This document shows positions 9,305-17,482 of a stretch of DNA of 64,000 nt, piece after piece. Position numbers and translations under genes: made by a program. Position 1 is the first letter of the stretch. Each line of letters opens with the position of its first letter. Below the pieces are notes generated by a model. It saw only the letters and a list, made by a program, of their open reading frames with translations. It was not told the DNA's origin and made no database searches. This DNA is from Pseudomonas entomophila (GTDB taxonomy: Bacteria; Pseudomonadota; Gammaproteobacteria; Pseudomonadales; Pseudomonadaceae): assembly GCF_013523165.1 (NCBI RefSeq), contig NZ_JAAMQI010000019.1:1-64000 (forward strand), read 5' to 3'.

Positions 9305-9622
9305 ATGCCTCGTCTTTCTCTGCTCGGCGGCGTTGCGCTCTTGACCCTGGCCGGTATGGCCCAGGCCTCCAGCTTCGTCGTCACGACCGACTCGCTGGTA
9401 CGCGGCATCGCTGCCTCGACCGATGCGACCTCCGATGCCTCGTCTTCGCTGCGTGACAACAAGATCGTCGAAGCCGCTCGCGACGATGCCGCCAGCTTCG
9501 TCGGCAGCCAAGGTGCGATCCGCGGCGCCAAGCTGGAAAGCGCGTTCGCCTACCTGCGTCAGCAAGCGCCGACGCTGCAGGCAAGCGATGCCCAACTGGC
9601 CCAGGCCATTCTGGCGCATTGA
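9305..9622 (+). CDS. DUF2388 family secreted protein 1
   Basis: A 105-residue protein. A signal peptide (residues 1-21, cleavage near MAQASS) is followed by a DUF2388 domain with VTTDSLVRGIAASTDATSD, the core ARDDAASFVGSQGAIRGAKL and a C-terminal QLAQAILAH. The protein is probably periplasmic. It is the first of three tandem paralogues (9305, 9691, 10022) ahead of a DUF4105 gene on the same strand. Ribosome-binding site TTTAGGAG 10 nt before ATG. Function unknown. Confidence 0.85.
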   Translation: MPRLSLLGGVALLTLAGMAQASSFVVTTDSLVRGIAASTDATSDASSSLRDNKIVEAARDDAASFVGSQGAIRGAKLESAFAYLRQQAPTLQASDAQLAQAILAH

Positions 9623-9690
9623 AGCCTGCCGTACCGTCGCGTCCCCAGCGCGACGCCCTGTTCCCGTTCGAGATCCGTGTGAAGCGTTCC

Positions 9691-9984
9691 ATGCGTCAGG
9701 TCCTACCCTTGCTACTGCTCTGTGCCTGCATCGACAGGGCACAGGCCTTCGACACCACGACCCAGGGCCTGGTGATCTCGGGCTATGCGACGACCCAGGT
9801 CACCACCGGGCCGTTCGACAGCAAGCTCGTGCGCCAGGCGCGCGACGATGCCGCCGTGTTCGTGGCGACCGATGGCCAGGTACAAGGCGTACGCTTGCGC
9901 GCTGCGCTCGATCATCTGCACCGCGCCTTGCCTGCGCAGACCCACGATGACCTTGAACTGGCACGGGCAATTCTCGTCCAATGA
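9691..9984 (+). CDS. DUF2388 family secreted protein 2
   Basis: About 97 residues: signal peptide (RQVLPLLLLCACIDRAQA), then TTTQGLVISGYATTQVTTGPFDSKLVRQARDDAAVFVATDGQVQGVRLRAALDHL. It keeps the ARDDAA.FV...G...G..L core of its neighbours but has lost the middle S/T-rich stretch. ATG at 9691 is chosen because the signal peptide starts there. GTG at 9679 is possible, and neither has a strong ribosome-binding site, so the gene may rely on coupling with the first DUF2388 gene 68 bp upstream. Confidence 0.75.
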   Translation: MRQVLPLLLLCACIDRAQAFDTTTQGLVISGYATTQVTTGPFDSKLVRQARDDAAVFVATDGQVQGVRLRAALDHLHRALPAQTHDDLELARAILVQ

Positions 9985-10021
9985 CCATTCCTCGACTCCC
10001 TGTACTTTCCGGAGATGCTCC

Positions 10022-10342
10022 ATGCGTAAACCGCTGATCGCCGCCGCTCTCGGCTTCCTGCTGCTGGCCGACGTGGCCCAGGCCCAGACCCTGGTGGCCA
10101 CCAGCAACATCATCGTGCGCGCCTTTGGCCGCTCGATCGACTTCACCTCGGACACCACCACCTCGATCCGCGATTCCAAGGTCGTACGCGAAGCGCGTGA
10201 CGACGCCGCCAGTTTCGTCGCCAGCCGCGGCGATATCCGGGGGGCGCAGCTCGAAGCCGCGTTCAATACCCTGCGCCAGCGTGTACCTGAAGCGCGCGAC
10301 GCCAGCGATCAGGTCCTGGCCGAAGCCATCCTGTCCCTGTGA
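10022..10342 (+). CDS. DUF2388 family secreted protein 3
   Basis: A 106-residue protein closest to paralogue 1. A signal peptide (residues 1-21, ending VAQAQ) is followed by LVATSNIIVRAFGRSIDFTSDTTTSIRDSKVVREARDDAASFVASRGDIRGAQLEAAF. ATG at 10022 follows a GGAG site. Its TGA overlaps the GTG start of the DUF4105 gene (GTGA), so the two are translationally coupled and probably work together in the periplasm. Function unknown. Confidence 0.85.
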   Translation: MRKPLIAAALGFLLLADVAQAQTLVATSNIIVRAFGRSIDFTSDTTTSIRDSKVVREARDDAASFVASRGDIRGAQLEAAFNTLRQRVPEARDASDQVLAEAILSL

Positions 10343-12297
10343 GGCGGCTGCGTGCCTGGCTGCTCGGCTGCGCCCTGACGCTGCTCGGCACGCCCGTCCT
10401 GGCTGACCTGCAATTACAGTTGCAGGCACAGGACCTCGACGCCCCACAACGCCAGGCGACCCAGGTGCTGCTCGACGAGGCCCTGGCAAAACTGCCGCCG
10501 TCGTTCAAGCAGCGCCTGGACCGCACGGTCCAGGTCAGCTGGGCCTCGGGCATGCGCCACGATGCCTACGGCCAGGCCTCGCCCAATGCCGTCCTGACCC
10601 TCAACGCTCGGCTGTTGCCTGGCCTGGTCGATGGCAGTGCGGCCACGACACCCACGGGCCGTACCCATGGCACGGTGCGCCAGGAGCTGCTGGCCACGGT
10701 CCTGCACGAGCTGACCCACGTCTACGACCGCGCGCGGCTCTGGCCAGCGTCCGAGCGCCGTGTGATCAACCGGTGCCGGCGCCAGCACGAGACCCTCGGC
10801 GCCGTCGGCCTGCCCCAGGACTGCCGCGGCCAGACCGAACGGCGTTTCACCCTGAGCGACGACCCGCGCCTGCTCGACCTCGCAGGCTGGCCCCAGTACG
10901 TGGGCCGGCGCGGCGAACGCGAGCGACACAACGGCCAGGTGGCACGCAGCCCGGACAGTTACGAACTGGACAGCTCCAAGGAATTCATCGCGGTCAACAT
11001 GGAGTACTTCCTGCTCGACCCGAGCTACGGCTGTCGGCGCCCGGCCATGAATGCCTACCTTGCCGAGCGTTTTGGCTGGACGCCGGTCCAGTCGGCCTGT
11101 CCCAAGGGCTTGCCCTTCCTCAACGCAGGCAATGACTTCGCCCGCGAGCCGCTGGGCGAGATCGACCCGGAACGGGTCTACGCCGTCGACTATCTGCTCG
11201 CCGAGGCCAACCAGAACTGGGTCAGCCGCTGGGGGCACAGCATGTTGCGCCTGGTCATCTGCGCGCCAGGGCGACCTCGCGGGCCGGACTGCCGTCTCGA
11301 CCTGGACCAGCACCTGGTGCTGTCCTACCGCGCCTTCGTCAACGATGTCCAATTGTCGAGCTGGGACGGGCTCACCGGTGCGTACCCCTCGCGTCTGTTC
11401 GTGCTGCCCCTGGGCCAGGTCATCGACGAGTACACCAAGACCGAGCTGCGCAGCCTGGCCTCGGTACCGCTCGCCCTGGACCGGCCTGCGCTGGAGAACC
11501 TGATCCGCCAGGCCGCCGAGATGCACTGGAGCTACGACGGCAGCTACTACTTCATTTCCAACAACTGCGCGGTCGAGACGCTCAAGCTGCTGCGCAGCGG
11601 GACCGGCGACCCCCGCCTCAACGACCTGGACAGCATCATGCCCAACGGGCTGCTCGAGGTGCTCGAGAGCCGCGGGCTGGCCGATACTCGTGTGCTGGAT
11701 GATCCGCGCGAGGCGCTGCGCCTGGGGTATCGGTTCGACTCGTACCGCGACCGTTACCAGGCCATGTTCAAGGTGCTCAAGCAGCAATTGCCGGTGCCCC
11801 AGGCCACGGTCGAAGACTGGTTGGCGCTGGCGCCTGAGGCGCGTCGGCCCTGGTTCGCGCAAGCGGACCTGCGCACCAGCGCGGCCTTGCTGCTGCTGGA
11901 ACAGGCCAGCTTGCGCCGTCAATTGCTGCTGGCCCAGGATGAGGTCAAGCAGCGCTACCTCAATGCCCAGGCCCTCAAGGACGGCACCATCGACAAGGCC
12001 AACGACGCCTTGCAGCAGATCCTTGCCAACAGCGGCTTCCTCAGCCGCCCGGCGGAGCTGCTGCCGAACACCGGCTATGGGTTGCCTCAAGAGGACGAGC
12101 GGAGCGCCTTGCAGACGGTGAGTCGCGAGCGTCAGGCGCAGTTGAATCGACTCAGCACCCACCTGGACACGGAAATTCGCGCCCTGCTCGAGCCGGCGCG
12201 GGCCGCCGCCATCGTGGCTGTGGAAGGTAACGTGAAGCAGATCGGTGAGCACCTGCGGGCGCTGCACAAGGCGGCGGGAGGGCTGGAGCTGCCTTGA
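10339..12297 (+). CDS. DUF4105 (Lnb N-terminal-like) periplasmic protein with HExxH motif
   Basis: A 652-residue exported protein with a signal peptide (residues 1-22). A zincin-like HELTHVYD motif is at residues 123-130. The central DUF4105 domain starts near residue 285 with NWVSRWGHSMLRLVIC (His300) and ends with YFISNNCAVETLKLL (Cys410). A C-terminal part of about 200 residues is helical. The DUF4105 domain has been renamed after the lipoprotein N-acyltransferase Lnb. The conserved GHS histidine and NNC cysteine could form a thiol-type active site, which is an inference. GTG start coupled to the third DUF2388 gene. Alternative reading: a zinc peptidase with an accessory domain. Confidence 0.8.
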   Translation: MRRLRAWLLGCALTLLGTPVLADLQLQLQAQDLDAPQRQATQVLLDEALAKLPPSFKQRLDRTVQVSWASGMRHDAYGQASPNAVLTLNARLLPGLVDGSAATTPTGRTHGTVRQELLATVLHELTHVYDRARLWPASERRVINRCRRQHETLGAVGLPQDCRGQTERRFTLSDDPRLLDLAGWPQYVGRRGERERHNGQVARSPDSYELDSSKEFIAVNMEYFLLDPSYGCRRPAMNAYLAERFGWTPVQSACPKGLPFLNAGNDFAREPLGEIDPERVYAVDYLLAEANQNWVSRWGHSMLRLVICAPGRPRGPDCRLDLDQHLVLSYRAFVNDVQLSSWDGLTGAYPSRLFVLPLGQVIDEYTKTELRSLASVPLALDRPALENLIRQAAEMHWSYDGSYYFISNNCAVETLKLLRSGTGDPRLNDLDSIMPNGLLEVLESRGLADTRVLDDPREALRLGYRFDSYRDRYQAMFKVLKQQLPVPQATVEDWLALAPEARRPWFAQADLRTSAALLLLEQASLRRQLLLAQDEVKQRYLNAQALKDGTIDKANDALQQILANSGFLSRPAELLPNTGYGLPQEDERSALQTVSRERQAQLNRLSTHLDTEIRALLEPARAAAIVAVEGNVKQIGEHLRALHKAAGGLELP

Positions 12298-12369
12298 CGG
12301 AATGACGTGGTGGATCCAGTGGGATTTCTCAAACGACTGCAGCCGATGTGCCCCGGCAGGCTGCGTGGG

Positions 12370-12632
12370 TCCTGTGGGAGATTCCACGGTTTCTGCCAAG
12401 TGCAAATGTGGGCCCTGGCGGGCCCAATCGCGGCCGGTCCGGCGCCCCGGCAGGGGCCGCTCCTACACCCGTAGCCACATCGCGATGGGTCAAAGTATTG
12501 CGGTCCTTGTGGGAGCTGGCTTGCCAGCGATAGGGCCTGAGCATCCACCACAGCATCGGCAAACCAGTTCCTGACCTGCAGGCCATGCGGTGAGGCTGCT
12601 GCCGCCATCGCGAGCAAGCCCGCTCCCACAAC
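12370..12632. repeat. REP element cluster
   Basis: The 455-bp gap between 12298 and 12752 has no gene. It holds P. putida-type REP copies: a forward one at 12507-12538 (TTGTGGGAGCTGGCTTGCCA core), an inverted one at 12606-12632 (GAGCAAGCCCGCTCCCACAA), and GC-rich REP-like hairpins at about 12370-12386 and 12405-12475. Such elements form mRNA-end hairpins and can be targets of REP-associated transposases; no transposase is present. Confidence 0.8.
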
Positions 12633-12752
12633 GGGGGTTAGGTAGATTCGACCGGGGCATCCGACCGGTCGGGGCTGGATCTGCAGAGCCCATGACAATC
12701 GGGAAAACGCGGAACAGTCATCCCTGATTCACCCTTCCAGCCTCGACCCGAT

Positions 12753-13205
12753 CTACTCGATCCGCCCCAGGTTCTCGGCCACATGGTCTTCCACCACGTC
12801 ACCGCCGAGCGTCTCGCCGTGCTCGCCAGGCAGATGCTCGTCCAGGTGCAGCCACGATAACCGGCTGTCGACCCAGATATGCCCTCGCGGCCTGACCTGC
12901 TCTGGCGCGTCGAGCGTGCCCACCGTGACATCCACGGTGTCCGGGCTACGCTGCGTGAGCAACGCCACCTGGGCACCGCATTCGCCGCAGAAACACCGAA
13001 CGCAGCTCGACGGTGCCGCGTAACGACGCGGCGTGCCCTGCAGCCAATGAAAGCCCGAGCGCGGCACGGTCAGCCAGGTCACCACGGGCGCCCCACTGGC
13101 CCTGCGGCAGATCGAGCAATGGCAATGGGCGACATCCGACAGATCGCCCTCGACCCGGTAACGCAACGCGCCGCAATGGCACCCTCCCTCCAGCACGTTC
13201 GACAT
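12753..13205 (-). CDS. GFA (CENP-V type) domain protein
   Basis: A 150-residue zinc-binding protein of the glutathione-dependent formaldehyde-activating (GFA) fold. The cysteine ligands are visible as EGGCHCGALRY, AHCHCSICRRASGAP and RCFCGECGAQV. Family members are annotated as S-(hydroxymethyl)glutathione synthases, but that activity is disputed, so only the fold is claimed. ATG at 13205 follows GGAGG by 5-6 nt. It stands alone, divergent from the CitMHS gene. Confidence 0.85.
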   Translation of the reverse strand: MSNVLEGGCHCGALRYRVEGDLSDVAHCHCSICRRASGAPVVTWLTVPRSGFHWLQGTPRRYAAPSSCVRCFCGECGAQVALLTQRSPDTVDVTVGTLDAPEQVRPRGHIWVDSRLSWLHLDEHLPGEHGETLGGDVVEDHVAENLGRIE

Positions 13206-13327
13206 ACGTCCTCCGATCAGCTTTCGTGAAGCGAAAGCTCGGTGAAAGCTTTCGGCAATAGGATTAGGACACCACCGGCACAAGACCGGTCGGCCAGCGT
13301 CCAGGAAAATCCTGGCGCGGCTCAAAT

Positions 13328-13341
13328 CAACAACAACAAAT
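13328..13341 (+). promoter_or_regulatory. A-rich Hfq/Crc-type CA motif in the CitMHS leader
   Basis: AACAACAACAAATG at about 13328-13342 fits the AANAANAA catabolite-activity motif bound by Hfq/Crc in Pseudomonas. It abuts an ATG (13340) that opens a 26-codon frame ending at 13420, 50 bp before the transporter gene, so repression could act through the leader. This is inferred from motif match and the transporter's role. Confidence 0.5.
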
Positions 13342-13420
13342 GGTGATTCCGATGTCCTTCCGTGCCCGCCTGCACCCTGCGTTCCGTCCGCCTCTCCTCG
13401 CGCAGCGCCCCGTTCGCTGA
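13340..13420 (+). CDS. Possible 26-residue leader peptide
   Basis: ATG at 13340, directly after the A-rich motif, opens a frame that reads MVIPMSFRARLHPAFR and stops with TGA at 13418-13420. There is no classical Shine-Dalgarno sequence and no known family. It may be a regulatory leader ORF for the CitMHS gene or chance. Confidence 0.25.
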   Translation: MVIPMSFRARLHPAFRPPLLAQRPVR

Positions 13421-13470
13421 TCCGCCCCGAATCGTCCTGACTTTCGTCGCGCCACGCCTGGAGTGCCGCC

Positions 13471-14778
13471 ATGCTGACCTTCCTCGGCTTTGCCATGGTC
13501 ATCACCTTCATGTACCTGATCATGACCAAGCGCCTGTCGGCCTTGATCGCGCTGATCCTGGTACCGATCCTGTTCGCCCTGTTCGGTGGCTTCTCCGCCG
13601 ACATCGGGCCGATGATGCTGCAAGGCATCAGCAAACTGGCGCCCACGGGCGTGATGCTGATGTTCGCCATCCTGTATTTCGCCCTGATGATCGACTCCGG
13701 CCTGTTCGACCCGGCCGTGCGCAAGATCCTCAAGCTGGTCAAGGGTGACCCGCTCAAGGTGTCGGTCGGCACCGCCGTGCTGGCCCTGGTGGTCTCGCTG
13801 GACGGCGACGGCGCCACCACCTACATGATCTGCTGCGCCGCCATGCTGCCGATGTACAGCCGCCTGGGCATGAGCCCGCGCATCATGGCCGGCCTGATCA
13901 TCCTGGCCGGGGGCGTGATGAACATGACCCCCTGGGGCGGGCCGACCGCCCGCGCCGCCAGTGCCCTGCACGTCGACCCCTCCGACATCTTCGTGCCGAT
14001 GATCCCGGCCATGGCCTTTGGCGTGCTGGCGATCCTCGGCATCGCCTACGCCTACGGCAAGCGCGAACGCGCACGCCTGGGCGAGCTGAGCCTGCCGACC
14101 GACGACACCGATCACAGCCAGATCAGCGTCTCGCAGTTCCCGGAAGCCCGTCGTCCCAAGCTGCTGTGGTTCAACGCCGCCCTGACGCTGGTGCTGATGG
14201 TGGCGCTGATCACCGGTCTGCTGCCGCTGCCGGTGCTGTTCATGATTGCCTTCAGCATCGCCATGATCGTCAACTACCCGTGCCTGCAACAGCAGAAGGA
14301 CCGGATCGCCGCCCATGCCGGCAGCGTCCTGGCGGTCACGGGTCTGATCTTCGCGGCGGGGATCTTCACCGGCATCCTGTCGGGGACCGGCATGGTCGAC
14401 GCCATGTCCAAGAGCCTGCTGGCGGTCATCCCGGATGCCCTCGGGCCATACCTGGCGGTGATCACCGCGATCGTCAGCATGCCGTTCACCTTCTTCATGT
14501 CCAACGACGCGTTCTACTACGGTGTGCTGCCGGTGCTCTCCGAGGCCGCCGCGCACTACGGCATCAGCCCGGTGGAAATGGCCCGCGCCTCGATCGTCGG
14601 CCAGCCCGTGCACCTGCTCAGCCCTCTGGTGCCTTCCACCTACCTGCTGGTGGCCCTGGCCGGCATCGAGTTCGGCGACCACCAGCGCTTCACCCTCAAG
14701 TGGGCAGTGCTGGTCTGCCTGTGCATAATGTTCGCCGCGTTGCTGATGGGGATCTTCCCGCTGTTCAGCAGTCTGTAG
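13471..14778 (+). CDS. CitMHS-family citrate/divalent cation:proton symporter
   Basis: A 435-residue inner-membrane transporter with about 11-12 hydrophobic helices, starting with MLTFLGFAMVITFMYLIMTK. Family motifs are LDGDGATTYMICCAAMLP and MTPWGGPTARAASAL, typical of CitMHS carriers of metal-citrate complexes. A cytoplasmic loop near residues 190-235 (KRERARLGEL...ARRPK) splits the two halves. The start follows CTGGAGTG. Likely under carbon-catabolite control through the A-rich leader motif at 13328. The exact metal and substrate are not readable from sequence. Confidence 0.88.
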   Translation: MLTFLGFAMVITFMYLIMTKRLSALIALILVPILFALFGGFSADIGPMMLQGISKLAPTGVMLMFAILYFALMIDSGLFDPAVRKILKLVKGDPLKVSVGTAVLALVVSLDGDGATTYMICCAAMLPMYSRLGMSPRIMAGLIILAGGVMNMTPWGGPTARAASALHVDPSDIFVPMIPAMAFGVLAILGIAYAYGKRERARLGELSLPTDDTDHSQISVSQFPEARRPKLLWFNAALTLVLMVALITGLLPLPVLFMIAFSIAMIVNYPCLQQQKDRIAAHAGSVLAVTGLIFAAGIFTGILSGTGMVDAMSKSLLAVIPDALGPYLAVITAIVSMPFTFFMSNDAFYYGVLPVLSEAAAHYGISPVEMARASIVGQPVHLLSPLVPSTYLLVALAGIEFGDHQRFTLKWAVLVCLCIMFAALLMGIFPLFSSL

Positions 14779-14797
14779 TACAACGACCTCACACCGC

Positions 14798-14819
14798 ACG
14801 CCCCGTCCTCTCGGGGCGT
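14798..14819 (+). terminator. Stem-loop between CitMHS and terC genes
   Basis: ACGCCCCG (14798-14805) pairs with CGGGGCGT (14812-14819) across a 6-nt loop, 20 bp after the CitMHS stop. There is no real T-tract (TTGCC), so it may be a partial terminator. Confidence 0.5.
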
Positions 14820-14845
14820 TGCCCCCATCGCCCGAAGGAATTGAC

Positions 14846-15613
14846 ATGGAATGGCTGACCAGCCCAGAAATCTGGGTTGCCTTTTTCACGCTGACTGCGC
14901 TCGAGATCGTGCTCGGGATCGACAACATCATCATGATCTCGATCCTGGTCAGCCGCATGCCCAAGCACATGCAGCCCCGCACGCGCATCTTCGGCCTGGC
15001 GCTGGCCATGGTCACGCGCATCCTGCTGCTGCTCTCGATCACCTGGGTCATGCGCCTGACCGCCGACCTGTTCGTGGTCCTGGGCCAGGGCATTTCCGGA
15101 CGTGACCTGATCCTGTTCTTCGGCGGCCTGTTCCTGTTGTGGAAAAGCTCCCAGGAAATCTTCCACGGCCTGGAAGGCGAGGAAGAGGCGTCCGAGGAAC
15201 CCAAGGGTGGCGGGGGCAAGTTCTTCTACACCATCGTGCAGATCGCCATCATCGACATCGTGTTCTCGCTGGATTCGGTGATCACGGCAGTCGGCATGGT
15301 CTCCCACGTGCCGGTGATGATCGCCGCGATCATCGTTGCCGTGCTGGTGATGATGCTGTGTGCCGGCACCATCGCCGACTTCATCGACAAGCACCCCTCG
15401 CTGAAGATGCTGGCGCTGTCCTTCCTGATCGTCGTGGGCACGGTACTGATCGCCGAAGCCTTTGACGTGCACGTGCCCAAGGGCTACGTGTACTTCGCCA
15501 TGGCCTTCTCGCTGGCCGTGGAGGCCATCAACATCCGCATGCGCACCTCGTTGGCACGCAAGAAGGGCGAGGCCGCCGAGGCGGTCAAGCTCAAGGATAC
15601 CGTCGGCCACTGA
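14846..15613 (+). CDS. TerC-family integral membrane protein
   Basis: A 255-residue membrane protein with about seven helices. The TerC signatures with the paired acidic residues are EIVLGIDNIIMISILVSR (helix 1-2) and DIVFSLDSVITAVGMVSH (mid-protein). The family is associated with metal ion export, for example manganese or metals loaded onto exported proteins, and with tellurite resistance clusters. No ter operon is present here, so a metal-homeostasis role is more likely than tellurite resistance. ATG at 14846 behind GAAGGAA. Confidence 0.88.
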   Translation: MEWLTSPEIWVAFFTLTALEIVLGIDNIIMISILVSRMPKHMQPRTRIFGLALAMVTRILLLLSITWVMRLTADLFVVLGQGISGRDLILFFGGLFLLWKSSQEIFHGLEGEEEASEEPKGGGGKFFYTIVQIAIIDIVFSLDSVITAVGMVSHVPVMIAAIIVAVLVMMLCAGTIADFIDKHPSLKMLALSFLIVVGTVLIAEAFDVHVPKGYVYFAMAFSLAVEAINIRMRTSLARKKGEAAEAVKLKDTVGH

Positions 15614-15632
15614 GGCCAGACCCGCTCGTCGA

Positions 15633-15665
15633 ACAAGGCCGCCTCGTGCGGCCTTGTCCGTTTCT
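15633..15665 (+). terminator. Terminator after the TerC gene
   Basis: ACAAGGCCGC (15633-15642) pairs with GCGGCCTTGT (15648-15657) across CTCGT, followed by CCGTTTCT. A strong 10-bp stem with a weak T-run, 19 bp after the stop. Confidence 0.7.
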
Positions 15666-15786
15666 GCGCCTCCCTGCGCCTCGATCGGGCGTGTGCGCTG
15701 GCAACCTGACCGGGCAGCGACTACAGCTTAAACCAGTACTCTGCAATCGCTGGCCACCGGGCCGAACGTCACTGGAGGACCTGGCC

Positions 15787-17445
15787 ATGCTGACCTTGCT
15801 CGACCTGTTGTCTGCCGTCACCTTGCTGGTCTGGGGGACGCACATCGTGCGCACGGGCATCCTGCGGGTCTACGGCTCGAGCCTGCGCCGCGTGCTGGGC
15901 CAGAACATGCGCCGGCGGCCCCTGGCCTTCCTGGCCGGGATCGGCGTGACCGCACTGGTGCAGAGCAGCAACGCCACGGCGATGCTCGTCACCTCGTTCG
16001 TCGGCCAAGGCCTGATGAGCATGACGCCGGCCCTGGCGATCATGCTCGGTGCCGATGTCGGCACGGCGCTGATGGCCAGGGTGCTGACCTTCGACCTGTC
16101 GTGGCTGTCGCCGCTGCTGATCTTCCTGGGGGTGATCTTCTTCCTGTCGCGCAAGCAGACCCAGGCCGGGCAGCTGGGGCGGGTCGGCATCGGGCTGGGC
16201 CTGATCATCCTGGCGCTGCAACTGATCGTCCAGGCCGCGGCGCCCATTACCCAGTCCCAGGGCGTGCAGGTGCTGTTCGCGTCATTGACCGGCGACATCC
16301 TGCTGGACGCGCTGGTCGGCGCCCTGTTCGCGCTGGTGTCCTACTCCAGCCTGGCGGCGGTGCTGCTGACCGCCACCCTGGCCGGTGCCGAGCTGATAGG
16401 CCTGCCGGTGGCCATCGGTCTGGTGATCGGGGCCAACATCGGCAGCGGCCTGCTGGCCTTTCTCACCGCCACCTTGCAGAACGCCGCCGGCCGTCGGGTC
16501 GCGCTCGGCAGCCTGCTGTACAAGCTGATCGGCCTGCTGTTGGTGATCCCCGTGCTGCACCCCCTGGTGGACTGGATGCAGACCTTGAACCTGCGTCCCC
16601 AGGAACTGGTGATCGGTTTCCACCTGCTCTACAACACCCTGCGCTGCGTCCTGCTGTTGCCCACGGTCGGGCTGATGGCCACGCTGTGCGAGGCCTGGCT
16701 GCCCGATCGGCGTGAGCCGGTCAGCGCCGCGCAGCCGCGCCACCTGGACCCGACTGCGCTGGACACGCCCAGCCTGGCCCTGGCCAACTCGGTACGCGAG
16801 ACCCTGCGCCTGGGCGACCTGGTCGACAGCCTGCTCGACGTCCTGCGCCAGGCTCTGCAGGGCGATGGCACCCCCTTGCCCCGGCAGGCGCGGCAGCTCA
16901 GCGAGGAAGTCGACGTGCTGTACAACGCCATCAAGCACTACTTGGCCCGGATGCCGCGCGAGGACCTGCCCGAGCAGGACAGCCGGCGCTGGGCCGAGGT
17001 GATCGAGCTGGCGATCAACCTCAAGCTGGCCAGCGACCTGATCGAGCGCATGCTGCGCAAGATCCAGCAGCAAAAGACCGCCCAGCGCCGCGCGTTCTCC
17101 GACGTCGGCCTGGCGGAACTGACCACCTTGCAGCAGCCCTTGCAGGCCAATCTGCGGCTGGGCCTGTCGGTCCTGCTCAGCGCCGACCCCGACAGCGCAC
17201 GCCAACTGCTGCGCGAAAAGCGCCGGTTCCGGGCGCAGGAGCGGCGCCTGGCGCATGCCCATGTCAGCCGCCTGCAACGCCGCGTCGTGCAAAGTATCGA
17301 GACCAGTTCGCTGCACCTGGAACTGATCGCCGACATGAAGCGGTTGAACTCTTTGTTTTGCAGCAGTGCCTATGTGGTACTGGGTGGCTCGGACACGGGC
17401 GGGCTGATGCTCGACACCGTACCGGACGAAACCCGCCTGCCTTGA
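15787..17445 (+). CDS. Na/Pi cotransporter family protein with PhoU-like C-terminus
   Basis: A 552-residue protein. The membrane half has two inverted Na+/Pi-cotransporter repeats: GVTALVQSSNATAMLVTSFV near residues 55-75 (the QSSNAT motif) and VSYSSLAAVLLTATLAGAEL in the second repeat. The C-terminal 200 residues (from about 350) are helical and PhoU-like. ATG at 15787 is preceded by CTGGAGGACCTGGCC, a good ribosome-binding site. Expected role: sodium-driven phosphate movement across the inner membrane, often export. The second repeat lacks the usual QSS glutamine. Confidence 0.85.
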   Translation: MLTLLDLLSAVTLLVWGTHIVRTGILRVYGSSLRRVLGQNMRRRPLAFLAGIGVTALVQSSNATAMLVTSFVGQGLMSMTPALAIMLGADVGTALMARVLTFDLSWLSPLLIFLGVIFFLSRKQTQAGQLGRVGIGLGLIILALQLIVQAAAPITQSQGVQVLFASLTGDILLDALVGALFALVSYSSLAAVLLTATLAGAELIGLPVAIGLVIGANIGSGLLAFLTATLQNAAGRRVALGSLLYKLIGLLLVIPVLHPLVDWMQTLNLRPQELVIGFHLLYNTLRCVLLLPTVGLMATLCEAWLPDRREPVSAAQPRHLDPTALDTPSLALANSVRETLRLGDLVDSLLDVLRQALQGDGTPLPRQARQLSEEVDVLYNAIKHYLARMPREDLPEQDSRRWAEVIELAINLKLASDLIERMLRKIQQQKTAQRRAFSDVGLAELTTLQQPLQANLRLGLSVLLSADPDSARQLLREKRRFRAQERRLAHAHVSRLQRRVVQSIETSSLHLELIADMKRLNSLFCSSAYVVLGGSDTGGLMLDTVPDETRLP

Positions 17446-17482
17446 ACGCGTCTGCGACGCAGACTGGCCTGGAAGCTTGCCC

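Noticed and set aside
13340..13420. Extension of the CitMHS protein to the upstream ATG
   Set aside because: The upstream frame stops at 13420 and is not in phase through to the transporter, so 13471 remains the start.
14846..15613. Tellurite resistance locus
   Set aside because: Only a TerC-family gene is present; no terA, terB, terD or terZ, so a tellurite function is not supported.
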